From Piper betle (Eukaryota; Streptophyta; Magnoliopsida; Piperales; Piperaceae): a stretch of DNA of 64,000 bases. A program made the translations under genes and the position numbers. Under the pieces are notes generated by a model that worked only from the letters and a program-made list of their open reading frames with translations, searched no databases and was not told the origin of the DNA. Positions 24,121-36,428 of this stretch are shown here, piece after piece; the first letter of the stretch is position 1, and the number at the start of each line of letters is the position of its first letter. Where the stretch lies: positions 1 through 64,000 of the forward strand of contig JAURVB010012338.1 in assembly GCA_033002965.1 (NCBI GenBank). Direction: 5' to 3'.

Positions 24121-24666
24121 TAAGATGTAACGACCCAGCCCAAAGTGCAACGTAATGGGCTAAGTTATTTCTTTGAAATGGGTACCCCGGAAGTTAAAGA
24201 TCTATAGTTCATTCTCACTTATAAACAGGATCTTTTCCCAGTAGGTATTAGATGTGAGACTAAGTTGAGGGATCTTATAATCCACCCACCTTAGGAAATT
24301 TCGTTCCCGAAATGCCTATTCTTGACCCGTTGCTAACCCCAGCCCACGTCCTTTTTGGCCCGTGACCGGCAGCCTAGCCAACGTTTTTAATCTTGGCTCG
24401 TTGCTAACCCCAGCCCACGACCTTTTTGGCCCGTGACCGGCAGCCTGGCCAACGTCCCTAGTCCATCCCACCATCTGACACGGAACCAGGTCGGCTCTGA
24501 TACCATTTGTAACGACCGAGCCCAAAGTACAACGTAATGGGCTAAGTCATTTCTTTAAAATGGGTACCCCGGAAGTTAAAGATCTATAGTCCATTCTCAC
24601 TTGTAAACATGATCTTCTCCCAGTAGGTATTAGATGTGAGACTAAGTTGAGGGATCTCACATAAGA
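24121..24666 (-). mobile_element. Complete TRIM (short non-autonomous LTR retroelement)
   Basis: Two 154-bp terminal repeats (24126-24279 and 24508-24661), about 90 percent identical by eye, flank a 228-bp interior. The target duplication TAAGA is perfect (24121-24125 and 24662-24666). Beside the right LTR, the minus strand reads TGGTATCAGAGCC (24493-24505), the standard plant primer-binding site for initiator Met tRNA, so the element points left. The opposite end has a purine-rich AGGTGGGTGGAT as the polypurine tract. The interior holds two tandem ~70-bp units (24322-24391, 24392-24461) containing CCAGCCCACG and GGCCCGTGACCGGCAGCCT. No coding capacity. A decayed relative is near 40.84-41.1 kb. 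Confidence 0.92.
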
Positions 24667-24869
24667 GTTCTGGTATTTGGAGTGATCAATGTAGCGGATT
24701 CCTAGCGCTACTAGGAATTCAGGTATTTAGAGCATGCATTTTACTGGAAACGCCAAGGGAGGTTTTGGGTGGCCGAGCAATGGTTAGGGTCAAACTAGGA
24801 GGGTGAGATATCGTGACCACAATGCACCGAAGGAGGGGTTTGCTGATTTGCAGATGAGGATGATGACGT

Positions 24870-25530
24870 TGTTGATAGTTATCAAGATTGATCCTTATCC
24901 AACGTCAGGGAGTTGGTTGCAACTAACTCTAAGAGATAACGCTTGAACGTGCTTAGAGATAAGCATGCCTTGTCATTGGAGATGAGGCTTGGACGTCCTT
25001 GGAGATAAGGACGTCGACGTTGTAGGTTGGTGGAGACTGTGAAGAAAGCTGGATCCCTAGAGATATGGATAAACACTAAGATGCTTATATAATAAGGGGA
25101 ACGTTCTCTTGTGTAGAAAGGAATAGAGAAAAATTGTGTGGTTTGCTTAGTAGAGAAGAGAGGACCTGATCGTGCAAGGAGACACGTAAAGTTGCCACGG
25201 CAAGACTGGGATTTCACGAGGACTGTCGAAGTAGTCGATGTCTGTCGGGATCAAGGTACACAATCTGCGTTCCGCAACCTATCTACTTTTCTGGCTGAGA
25301 GAATTATATGTAAACAAATCAACCAAGGTGGTGGTTTGGGGTTATGAATGTAAGGACTATTGTGAGTGGGGTACTCATTGTTCCCACTATAGGGCGTGGG
25401 GTTTGCATGTCCACGCTAGCCGAGTAGTCAAGGTAGATTGGTTACTTGTATCATTAGTTTCTAGTGAATGAAATTAAGGTTGGGGCCAGAGTCTCGTAAT
25501 TCAGTAGTGTTGGGGTTTTTGCCTTTGTTG
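24870..25530 (+). mobile_element. Possible LTR remnant (Copia-like)
   Basis: Begins TGTTGATAGTTATCAAG, has a TATA-like CTTATATAATAAG at 25083 followed by an apparent leader, and ends in sequence that could lead into an interior. I could not find a partner LTR, a certain end or a target duplication. The call rests on overall resemblance only. Confidence 0.3.
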
Positions 25531-26182
25531 CATGGTACTGATTACAAGATCCAAGGTTGGATTCTTCGAGATCTTATAAAACTGAGTGGTTAGATGCTAC
25601 ACAACTTTGGTGTGTTTATATTGTTATGTGTGTTTGATTGGTCTGTGTCGAATTATTGGTAGCCGGTAACCAGATATCGCGAGCACTTGTAATTAGGTGT
25701 GATAACGGTACTGGGGTGCCGGTGTTGCGTGTTGCGATTGTTTTGGTATGCCACGGTTTTTGTGGTATTGTTGCGTACATGTAAAAAGCTAAGTGTTTTC
25801 AAGAGGAAAATATGCCGCACGGGGCATGGATTTAGGACAAAAAATTCTACCAAAGATTAACCTAGTGACCGTTCTTTTGGAAATTTATGTAGAAGAGGAA
25901 ATGTAACAAATCAATGGATTTTATTGTTTTTCTTTATTCAAAATTTAAAAAGAACTTAGACATTGACACCAAAATGATTGGTGCAACACACCCTCACAAA
26001 AAAAAATCTTATTAACAGCCTCATCCCATGGTTAGCAGCTTGTCTTCATCATCTGATTCCATTCTGGAATGACTACCTACTTGAGCAAATTGCAAAGCAG
26101 AATAAATTAAATCCTTCTCAAAGCAAACGAGAAGGGAAATTGCATCCAGAGCAACACCATTTAATGATCATCGGAGCTCAAC
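25531..26182. other. Intergenic DNA and laccase 3' flank
   Basis: No gene recognised. The last part probably includes the laccase 3' UTR, read leftward. Confidence 0.35.
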
Positions 26183-29100
26183 TCAACACTTGGGAAGATC
26201 AGAAGGAGGTGGTGGCAGCTTTTGGCTGGGCAGCATCCCATCCAACACAACCCAAGCCATCTTCAACCCCCAGCTGGTGTGCACCTCAAGGTGACAATGC
26301 ATAAACCACACCCCTGCAATTATTTATTTTAATGATCATATCATACACAAGACTACAATCTTGATACATACATATAAATGAAAAATGTAATATACTTACG
26401 ACAAAATTAACTTAACTAACCTGGGTTATCAGCACGGAAGCGAATAGCAACCCATCCACCGGAGGGGACTCCGATGGTGTTCCTTTCAACTGGGTCGACA
26501 AGATTGAACTTGGGAGGGTCCTTGTTGGTGTCGAAGTTTCCGAAACCTTGTCCTACCACAAAGAAATTGAAGCCATGGAGATGGAGGGGGTGGCTCTCGG
26601 CGCCGAGAATGCTGGTGTCCTGCATCACTAGCTCCACCGTGGCGTTGAAGGGGAGAACCACCACCTTGGTGCCGTTGCTCACCGTCGTGTCGTTGGGTGG
26701 AGGGCCGGTGTAGTTGAACTGGACCAGGGGGTATGCGGGGAAGTCGGGTGTGTAGACACCATTGGACTGGCCGGTGAAGTGGGCTTGGAGAAGGGCCGTC
26801 GTGGGTTGGACGAAGGAGACGTTGTTGATGGAGGCCGAAAACTTGGTCCCATTGGGTCCCTTATGTTAATTAACATTACTATAAATATTAAATACGAGAT
26901 AAAAAATAATACTATGTCAATATTAAAAAAATATTTTTATTAATAGATATCACCCATCAGCTCTTTATTAATAAATAGGAATTAAAAGTTAAATTGCAAT
27001 TGGATAAAAAATAAGAGATTCAACAAATTAAAATAAGTCAAAATAAAATAATATATATATATTCATATATATATATATATATATGCATACGATATCAACA
27101 AATCGGATAATATCGAATTTGAATTTGGTAGGTACAATTGTGTGTGTTAGTAGTGTAAGGGGATTGCATAAAATGTTTGAAGCTTAAGCTTATTATAAGA
27201 TAGAAATGTAGTCTTTTCTAAGTGGGGATGAATTTGAATATCTAATATCCATAAATTTGACTTAAATTTGACCGGTTTATATTCGATTTATTTTGGATCG
27301 GATTTAAGTTTGAATTTTTTGTATATATAATATATCTGAAAATATTCGGATCAAATATAAATTTGAGGTAATTTGATTTATATCTGATCCGAATAAATTA
27401 TATTTTATATAACATATTTTATAAAATTATATTTTAAAATATAAATTATCTAATTATTTTAATTAATTAGATTTAGATCGGATAAGGGTTTTACGGATTT
27501 AGATCAAATAGGATAATGAATGTAATTTTCGGATCGGATTTCATATTTTTGAATAGGGATACAGCGGTATTATCCACCAAATCCATCCTAATTCCGAAGG
27601 GTAAGACAATACCTGACATGTTTGGTTAGGGAGGCAAGGGTTTGTGCCGAGGCCCACCGTGAAGAAGAAGCGGCGGTCGACCGTTGCCGGCACGTTGGCC
27701 GGGAATCGAGAGCTAGCCAGGCTTCGTAGCTTGGCGGCAAACCTCGCAGCAAATGCGGTATCATTTAAAGCTGGAAGAGCCGGCTGGAATAGTGGACGTT
27801 TCTTCCGATCATGGCCGGATTTGCTGTCCATTATCGATGGCAATTGTTCCGCGTATTGGAGGATTCCGGTGACGGTGGAGTTGTCGAAGGTACCTTGGCC
27901 GGTGACATACGGCCTGGCGGCCATGATGAAGGTGCCATGTTGGTGTCGATGCTTGGTCCTGACAAGCACATTGTAGGTCTGGCCGGGGGTGATGAGGATG
28001 GTGTCTGTTTTGAATGGTTTGACGTAGACGGCGTCGGCGTCCACGACGGTGAAGGTGTGGTTGGCTATTGAGAAGAAGAGCTCGTCGTTGAGTGCGGCAT
28101 TGATCAGTCGGAGAAGATACGTTTTTCCCGCCTTCACTTTGAGCTTGAATGTGTCTGCTCTCAGAAAGATGCATGCATGATTAGCAAATTTTAACAGAAC
28201 ATACGTCTAATTAGGAAGAGAGTTTGGTATGTTGTTGCAATAATAATTAGAGTAAAAGCCAAATGAGTACACCTCTAGCAGAGCAATTGTATTTAGGTCC
28301 AGGCAAGCCATTGATGGTGTAAGCATCAGAAACATTAGGGCCTGCACCAGTCTGGAGAGCTTGGTTGATGATGGCTTCTGGGTCTGCATTGAACCACTCA
28401 CCTACAACAATACATGAATCAAAATTCACATATTTGTTATAATATGTGCATATGAACATCATCAAGATGAGATGACAGATATTTACCAAAGATGATGGGT
28501 ATCTCCTTGTGGGGCTTCTTGAAGGGGTAAGAGTCGTTGCGTTTGGGGAGGATGACCATGGGGCCATAGATGGTGGATCGGAGCCAAGAGATGTGAGCAT
28601 GCCAAAACAGCGTTCCCCTTTGCCCGGCGATGGTGAAGTTGTAAACATAACTTTGCCCTGTTTGTATTGGGCACTGAGTTACATACGCCGGCCCATCTGC
28701 CCATCCACTTTGAAGCTGCCTTATTCCATGCCTATTTACAGTTTTACATCCATTATTTAACAATTTAATTAACATCATTATTAATTTATCAACACTATAC
28801 ACAATATATAATACCGTCCGAAAACAAGAGCCGCCTTAATTTTACCATTTATAATTACATGCATCCTATTTTAAGATCCATATCTTATGTTTCATGTCCC
28901 CCGATACCTTTTGGATATTAGGTGAAAAAAGTAATAGCCTTCCAAAAGTTGGTGTAATCGATTTAAGATATTATCCGTCTTAATTCCTGGGAATATTGGG
29001 GTTAATTCTTCGTAATTTTGAACATTTTAACTTGAAGGCAGCGAGCCAAAATCAACTCATCTGCCCCTACTAAACCATCAATCAAAATATAAATGAATAA

Positions 29101-29656
29101 TTTACATGCAAGAGTTTTACTTCTTATGATATGAAATTCACTTTCATGTGACTAACTTCAATTCAGTTTCAAAAGAAATAATACAAATATTATTCTACCT
29201 TAAGCAAAAATTATCAAATCATTAAATAAATACTATAATGTAATTTTTGTAAAATGTAGTTAATTATTTATAATTACCAGTGCAAGGTGATGTTGCTTTG
29301 GACATGATTCACCACCTTGACCACCACCCTATCACCTTCCCTCGCAACGATTCTCGGGCCTGGGAATTGCCCATTGACGGTGATGATCGTCTTGGTCTGG
29401 CATAACCTTGTCACATTTTGTAATTGTATCTGCAACACACAATGCAATCCCCATTATATATGCGACATATCTCATTATTCACATATCATATCTAAAACCA
29501 CAGTAAATAACTTCGACATAAAGAAATTGATGAGAAAATTCATGGGCATACATCAAACTTGTAATGCCTGGTGATGGAAGCTGACATTTGAGGTATGAGG
29601 AACAAAGCAGCTAATGCAAACTTGAAGAATCTCATTGCAATGGCGATGGCGGCCAT
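26183..29656 (-). CDS. Laccase (multicopper oxidase), seven exons
   Basis: Secreted p-diphenol:oxygen oxidoreductase; plant laccases oxidise monolignols in the cell wall for lignin formation. Exons, all with GT-AG borders and matching phase: 29552-29656, 29278-29429, 28487-28731, 28273-28401, 27613-28154, 26421-26859, 26183-26313. They sum to 1743 nt, giving 580 residues, normal for the family. A signal peptide covers about residues 1-26. All four copper signatures are intact: HWHG (85-88), HAHISW (130-135), HPLHLHG (481-487) and HCHLEVH (543-549), with Leu in the axial position of the type 1 site. Intron 6 (26860-27612) is the longest, and its left two thirds resemble repeat DNA with repeated GGATCGGAT. 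A miR397-like site lies in exon 5. No defect is visible. Confidence 0.95.
28085..28105 (-). promoter_or_regulatory. Probable miR397 target site in the laccase mRNA
   Basis: The mRNA-sense sequence coding LINAALND (GATCAATGCCGCACTCAACG...) pairs with the conserved miR397 at all but three positions plus one G:U wobble; pairing across miRNA positions 4-11 is unbroken. miR397 control of laccases is established; cleavage at this site is inferred. Confidence 0.6.
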
Positions 29657-30471
29657 TCTTCTTCTCCTTCCCTTATGAAAGAAAATAGATATACGGTCGA
29701 TGTTACTTGGTAAGAAGGGTTGCACTTTGATGTTTATATACATGGCAAATGGTAACAATGGTTGTTGGCCGAGCTTAATTGTAGAGTGAGTTCAAAGTCA
29801 AATATTTGGTTTTTGATTGAACGAACTTTTAGAAGCTTCTCTGCAAGAAAAGAAACTAGACCGGACGAAGTACTTAGATGAAGCTTTGCTCAAGGTTTAG
29901 CTAGTTTGTCTAGATTAATACATCATATATAGCTTATATTTACAACTGTGATTGCTCAAGAACCTAACACATGCAATGCTGGAGGAGATCACTTGCTTGT
30001 TGGGTCATCTTGAAATTGGCATAATTTAAGCACTTCAACCAATCTAATCCAGTATGAACCTTAGTAGTTTATTCATATTTCAACCAAATCTACTGTAGTT
30101 CTGTTGCTTGTGGGCTTGTATATGTATTATCTATATGTCGTCTTGGTGGCTAAGCCAAGATTCTGGCCGTTAGAAGACTGGAACTGTTGCATGTTTGGTG
30201 ATGAGAAGGAGTAGATGTACTTGCAAAAGATTGAAAGGTTCGGATGGTACGATCGAGTTGGGCAATGCTGGTGGGATTTGTGCCGTCAAAGATGCAAAGA
30301 CATTTCACCCGATGGATTGATCAATGCACCAACTAGTCATAATCCTGCACCGGCATTGCTGCTCTGATTGGTGAGAAGATGTGTTACAGGAAGAGAATAG
30401 TATTTGTTTATTTGACGCATGTTTCGCCAAAAAAGACTTGTTTGAATGTCACGTTGTCTGTGCTCGAGATA
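29657..30471. other. Laccase promoter region
   Basis: Upstream flank of the laccase gene, read leftward. No clear AC element was found close to the start, and no other gene is supported. Confidence 0.35.
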
Positions 30472-30940
30472 ATTAGCAGGGTACTTGTTATCAACTTCTG
30501 TAAGTTCGCTCAGAAGTTTCACCAACGTTCCCAAAAGACCAATGCCAAGCGGTATATCTATTTCCTATATCACCATTTCAATCTTTTTAAAAAACATTTA
30601 GCATGATTCACAAGGGACCATTCAGAAACTAGACCATGTTTTTCTATGTTATTTCGCATAATATGATATTTTGTAACTGCTCCTAAGAAACAGTCAATAC
30701 CAGAAATTAGCAGGGTACTTGTTATCAACTTCTGTAACTTCGCTCAGAAGTTTCACCAACGTTCCCAAAAGACCAATGCCAAGCGGTATATCTATTTCCT
30801 ATATCACCATTTCAATCTTTTTAAAAAAACATTTAGCATGATTCACAAGGGACCATTCAGAAACTAGACCATGTTTTTCTATTTTATTTCGCATAATGTG
30901 ATATTTTGTAACTGCTCTTAAGAAACAGTCAATACCTAGA
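30472..30940 (+). repeat. Near-perfect 234-bp tandem duplication
   Basis: The segment starting ATTAGCAGGGTACTTGTTAT at 30472 repeats at 30706. The copies differ by only a handful of bases, so the event is recent. No coding function is visible in either copy. Confidence 0.93.
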
Positions 30941-31335
30941 AATTATCTCTCAGAACTCTTGTCCAATTTTATGCAGGGTACCCTTCTTTTCATCTGCAGG
31001 TAGGATGCCCTTAATGAGACTTCAAATGAGCTGTAGCCACTGCACCTTTACTACTTCTCTTAACATGAATAAACCATAAAGGGTATCATAATTTTGCCAA
31101 ATTCTTTCGCTTCAATCAAGTCTAAGTATGTTGCCAGATTCCTTACAGCTAGTAAATAATTTCTCAGAAAGAAAACAAACTGGTAGTTGAAGAAGAGCGA
31201 AACATTTGACTGTGAACATGGTGCATAAAGAATATATATAAACATTTGTACAACCTATGATCCATTACATATCATAGACAACAAAAGAGGGGACAGAGTA
31301 AGGAAATAAAAATACAACCAAAATTAGGTCTATCT

Positions 31336-31715
31336 CTAGTCCCAGATCATCACAACTCCCACCCCAACAAGGACGGCCAAGAACTTGAAATATGGAGTAT
31401 CAAAGTAAGGGGACTGGGACTTGCAACCCTTGTTGATCAGATGGTTGATGGCCACATAGATGAACACTCCTGTGGCAATGCCCAATGAAATGCAGAAGAT
31501 CCAGTCAGCAGCAGCTCCTTGAGTGGTAGCATCAATGGCAATCCCAATCCCAACTCCGACGGGACTCGAAATGGCAAAGGCGAAGGAGTAGGCGACCGTT
31601 GTCAGAAATGGCCTCGACGGCAGCATCTTTGGCAAAGCTATTCCCATTGCAATGGCTGCAAATATCTTGTGCAAGCTTATTGTCCACAAGTTTCTTCAAG
31701 CATCATACTTGGTGT
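31336..31715 (-). pseudogene. Stranded last exon of a ZIP metal transporter (ZIP2/ZIP11 type)
   Basis: ZIP proteins move Zn, Fe or Mn into the cytosol through eight membrane helices. This relic encodes only the C-terminal third: [19 protein letters not shown], a helix with [28 protein letters not shown], and the final helix ending VGVVMIWD, all close to plant ZIP2/ZIP11. A splice acceptor (CCAG, exon from 31715) is preserved. The codon that should be Trp in the DAWRNLW segment is TGA (31696-31698). The earlier exons are not found in the several kilobases upstream. It is therefore a pseudogene fragment, unless the other exons lie very far away and the TGA is an error. Confidence 0.8.
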
Positions 31716-34700
31716 CTGGTACACAATTTTCATACAATCAGTAGAGCTAATGTCATTGATTTGTTCTGTCATACAACTATGGAAATAAGCATTTCAACAC
31801 AAAGGTACGAAACCATGTTTGTTCAAAATATACGCAAATGCAGCAGATCAAAGTTGCTAATATGTTGGGGTGAAAATTCTGATCATCAAAAGATTGGAAA
31901 TCGTGATTGGTTGGTTCTTCCATTATTATTTTTCTTTTGTCTGAATATCTCGTTACAAAAAGGGGAAACTCACTGAGCAAATAGGTTGTTTCAATATATG
32001 GAATTACTGAACAAAAACTAAGGGTAGATGACTAATTGATGATTTCAATGAAGAAACGAAAATATGTAGAATTTACAAAAATGTTATAAATGACCACTGT
32101 GATTAATTTCAACCGGAGACATTATAGCATTTGATTCGTGCTACTGCTGCAAATTTTCTTATTTTGTCACCAAATATTACATTGCAACCAAAATACTAAT
32201 TTGAAAGATTAAAGAAAATGAATATTTGTATAAAATGTGTCATCGTAAATTGCAAATTAGTTCAGTCACCATGAATTTGTTCTTTCATGCATTCTTATTG
32301 GAAACACTTTAATTTAAAACAGAGAAATAGTTAGCAAGAACAACAGAAAAAGGAATATAGCCTAGATCAGTTTTTGTCTGCAATTAATTTGTTTTTCCAT
32401 ATTAATTTACCTGAACTTCTCATCAGAAAATAGAAAAAAATGTCTGTTTATTTTTTTCAAATATCTCAACACTCAAAAGAGAGTTGCTTCTATTTTATGC
32501 ATTTGAAGAACAAATAAGAAGTAGCTTGTTCCAACTTAAAAATTAACCAATTCATGATCTTAATAAACACCAAAGAAAAAGCTTGTTAATGACTAGATTA
32601 ACTTGAATAGGAGAAAGAACCTCATTTGATTATTGTTAATAATTTTGCTGTTAATTAATGTCTAGTTCAGCAACGACAGCATACTTGTCCCTTTCCGGTG
32701 AGTTGGCAAGACAAACATGATTAATTGCAGTCTATATCAATGGGTTCTATGGGGAGTAAAGTTTCTGAATATAGGAGGAAGAGATTTACAGGAAGCAACG
32801 ACCGACCAACCAAAGGAGGTCATGACAAGGCATATAGAGTTGAAGAGCAACGACATGATAAGAATAATGAGATGAGTAGCACGATTAGTTTGACCATGTC
32901 GAAAGAACCACAACATAGAAGATTTGGTCCTGTAACACTTATCATTTCCCTAGAAGACAGGTAATTGGACTCTACTCAATTAGAGTTTTGGGTATGTAGC
33001 AAAATTATTTATGAATAACCTTGTTCCTTTAATGCTTTACTTTTAAAGTGGAGATCTATGGCAGAGATAACCTTGTGTCTTTTATCGTCGTTGGTGGTGG
33101 GTCAAAGTATAGATATGGACAATGAAATGATTCAATGGTATTTGAACAGATCAATTTTTTACTTATGTAATTGATGAATAAATCAGCGTATACTTGATGA
33201 CATTAATGACTAAATAATTTGTGGGGACATTTTTATTGAATAATGTCAATTTTGTGTTCATAGTGATGTGCAATAGTATATAGTGCCCTTAACTTTTAGT
33301 TAATGACCGAACTAGAGTTATTATATTAGATGATGATAGTATATAAAGGTTACTTGGTGTTGTTTTTGTTTTATTTTTTCATGAAGAGAGACTTCGTTGG
33401 GTTATGTGATGATAGTTGTATTGGCTTAATTTTTACATACTAGTTAGTGTGAATGATCATGTCATGGAGGTGCGCATCCAATCACATAGCAGGAGTGAAG
33501 ATGGAGGGGAGAAAATTAGCCAAGGTGACCAAAATGTGGATAAACACCAAGAAGGAAGAGAAGACGAAGGGGGAACTCATTCCTATAAATGGAGGCTTAT
33601 GTACCCTACGAATCAAGGTACTTACAATCGGCACCCATTGATAAATTGTGTTACATTATTGGAAGTCATTAATGACATACTGATTCTATGTTAAATTTAA
33701 ATGGAAATGGTGGAAAAGTAGAAGAACAAAATAATGAAGTTGTGTAAATGAAGCAAAAACCCCATCATAGAATGAATGAATTGGACGCACATAAAGAAAA
33801 AAATTTGAAAAGGTAATTACATTGTTAAGTAGTATTGTGGCATGTCACTGATAACGTATATACTTATACTATACTTTACATGGTAGGGTTGAAGATCATC
33901 ATGATAGGGCTATGGAAGGTGAAAACAATATGTTTGGACACCAAGAGATAATAGAACAAGGAGGGTTCTTTCTTTGAATGATGGAGGTTTATGTACAGTC
34001 GAAAATCATTGATGAAATTATTTCCATTTATACAATGTCAATAATCACACACGAGTCTTGTTTCAATTTATATATATGTGACAAACAAAAAGAGAGACAT
34101 AATAATAGACTGCAGGAAAGAATAGCGGATGACTATTTTCCTGAAATCCACTAATGGGGTGCATTTAGAGATGAAAACTTCATTATTCTTTTGGCATGTC
34201 ATTGATGATATAATATAAGAGTACAAGAATTCATTAATGCATACATATTGTGCAGATATTGTGAATTAGTGAAAGTCCATGAATCTAATATTATGCCAAG
34301 CTACTATGAATTAAGTTGATGTTGTTTACCATTATATTGTATTTATAATCAATGCCAAATTATTGCACCATGCAAGTATATTTAATACAATACATTTAGT
34401 GATTGTCATTGTGCATGAGGTCTAAATCAACCCCTCCAATATACATGCATATTGCATCAACAACTAATGACACACATTAATAGTACATACTATACAAATA
34501 TTATTAGTGACAATTCTAGTTTCCATAACTATTATTTATTTATGACATTTATATAACATTACAAAAATATAAATTTGTAAAAAAATATTAAATAAACACA
34601 AGTTTTTTCAAAATACATAATTTTCTAAAATAAAATATCATATTTTTCTCATTCAATTATTAGTGTCTATTACAATTTTGTAAATGTTATTGATGCAGAA

Positions 34701-36428
34701 TAAGTCGTTATTAATACATCGCAAATAGATCAGTGAGTGAAATTAATGATAATTATTTTTAAGTGATAAATATATCTTTTAAAAATCTATCATCATATAT
34801 ATTTAAAGTATCTGCATTACATTTAGCAGGTTTATACAATATCATTGATGACATTGACGGTCGAGTAATACTTTTTTTCCTTACATACGCCAAATAATAT
34901 AAATATAGACTTGGTATATATACTTTATCTTAAAACATTGTCTACTTATATTCTTGGTTAAAATATATGGAAATATAATATTCACACACAACAACATTGA
35001 TGACACATACATAGTTTATAAAAATCATTAATTTCAAATAAATGTTATAACTACTATTGTTGATGTATTTAGTGACATATATACAATATTTTAAAAAGAG
35101 ACATGTAGAAAAATGAAATTTACTCTATAATTTTAAATATTAATAATTATATTATCAAACCTCATTTATGATACTTGAAAGGGGGTTGAGGGGGTTGGGG
35201 TTGGGTTGGATGTCAACCTGAAAGGAGAGGAAGGGGGAGGGGGTTGTCTTTAAAAAATCTCTCCCTTCACTTACCATATATATTATTAAATCATTCTTAA
35301 CCCAAATCCTACCTATCATATTTTATGAGTGAATTAAATCCTACGCTATGGTAAAATACTTTTTTAGGGCATTCTAATCTAAAATATTTTCTCCCTCACA
35401 TAGATAATAAGTGATATTTCTCCCTCCAAAATATAATAAATGATATTTGCTCACTCCCACATGTAAATGTCTCAAGATTTAAAACACTTTACAAAAACAC
35501 CAATTTTAAGAAAATAAGAACTTTGGGGAAAATTTTAAGAAAATATTAGATATGGTGTTAAAAAAAATATTTTTTACAAAGCAAAAATTGGTTTTAATGA
35601 TAATAGTATTTTTTTCCAAACACAATAGGGAAATGATAATAGTGATGGCCATTGTATGAGGCAATGGTCCTTTCCAAGTTGATTTACCTGACTTAATATG
35701 ATCATACAACAGATCAAGTTAACCTACATTTTGAAGTATTTGTATTTTATTGGGGCCTTTTCGATTAAAAATAAAATAAAAAATAGTAAATGATTTATAC
35801 AAGTAAGGATCTTTCAAGACTAAATTATTAAAATCATGAGAAGAACCAGTATATGAAAATTAATGATCATGAACGCAAACCTTTAGACTGACTAATCATT
35901 ATCTCAATAAGAATGTGGGAATAAATAAATATATTTAAGAGAAAGGGACCTTATCAATAAGCTAAGGAGGACTTCGTTGTTGTGTTTTATATTATAGAAT
36001 TTTCATATTCTCATGGGGAAGAAATGATAAGGAGGTCAATTCTGGCGCCGGCCATGGCATCTGTGGCGTAGAAGCTGCGTAAAGCAAAAGGTTGACAGGC
36101 TACATCTCGCATTTTACACGGCGTTTGTCAAGCTATTATTCTGTAAAAACGTAAATTATAAGCAAAAACTCGTACAATAAGAACAAGATCAACATGTACA
36201 CATATTGTTCCAAGACTCCAAGTTAAAGGTTACCTGCTATGGCCCATGAGTCTATCACATAATAATAATCCCTATCATTAAATCACAATGTTTGAGCACC
36301 AACTAAATTTCCCTAGAATACATCGCAAAAATCTATCTGAATACAACTATACACTCCAAGTGCATAGCAGACAGAAAAAGATGAAACCTCTCCCTGTGCT
36401 GGTAGAGTTAAAGCCGTCTCTTCATATA
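31716..36428. other. Gene-poor region between the ZIP relic and the SDIR1-like gene
   Basis: AT-rich, about 4.7 kb. From roughly 33.15 to 35.1 kb a degenerate motif (A)TT(G/A)(A/G)TGACA recurs about 20 times in both orientations. Two related blocks (near 33570 and 33955) share ATGGAGG(C/T)TTATGTAC. A G-rich track is at 35181-35205. No intact coding sequence is supported; the frames at 32725 and 33416 have no domain that I recognise. Confidence 0.4.
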
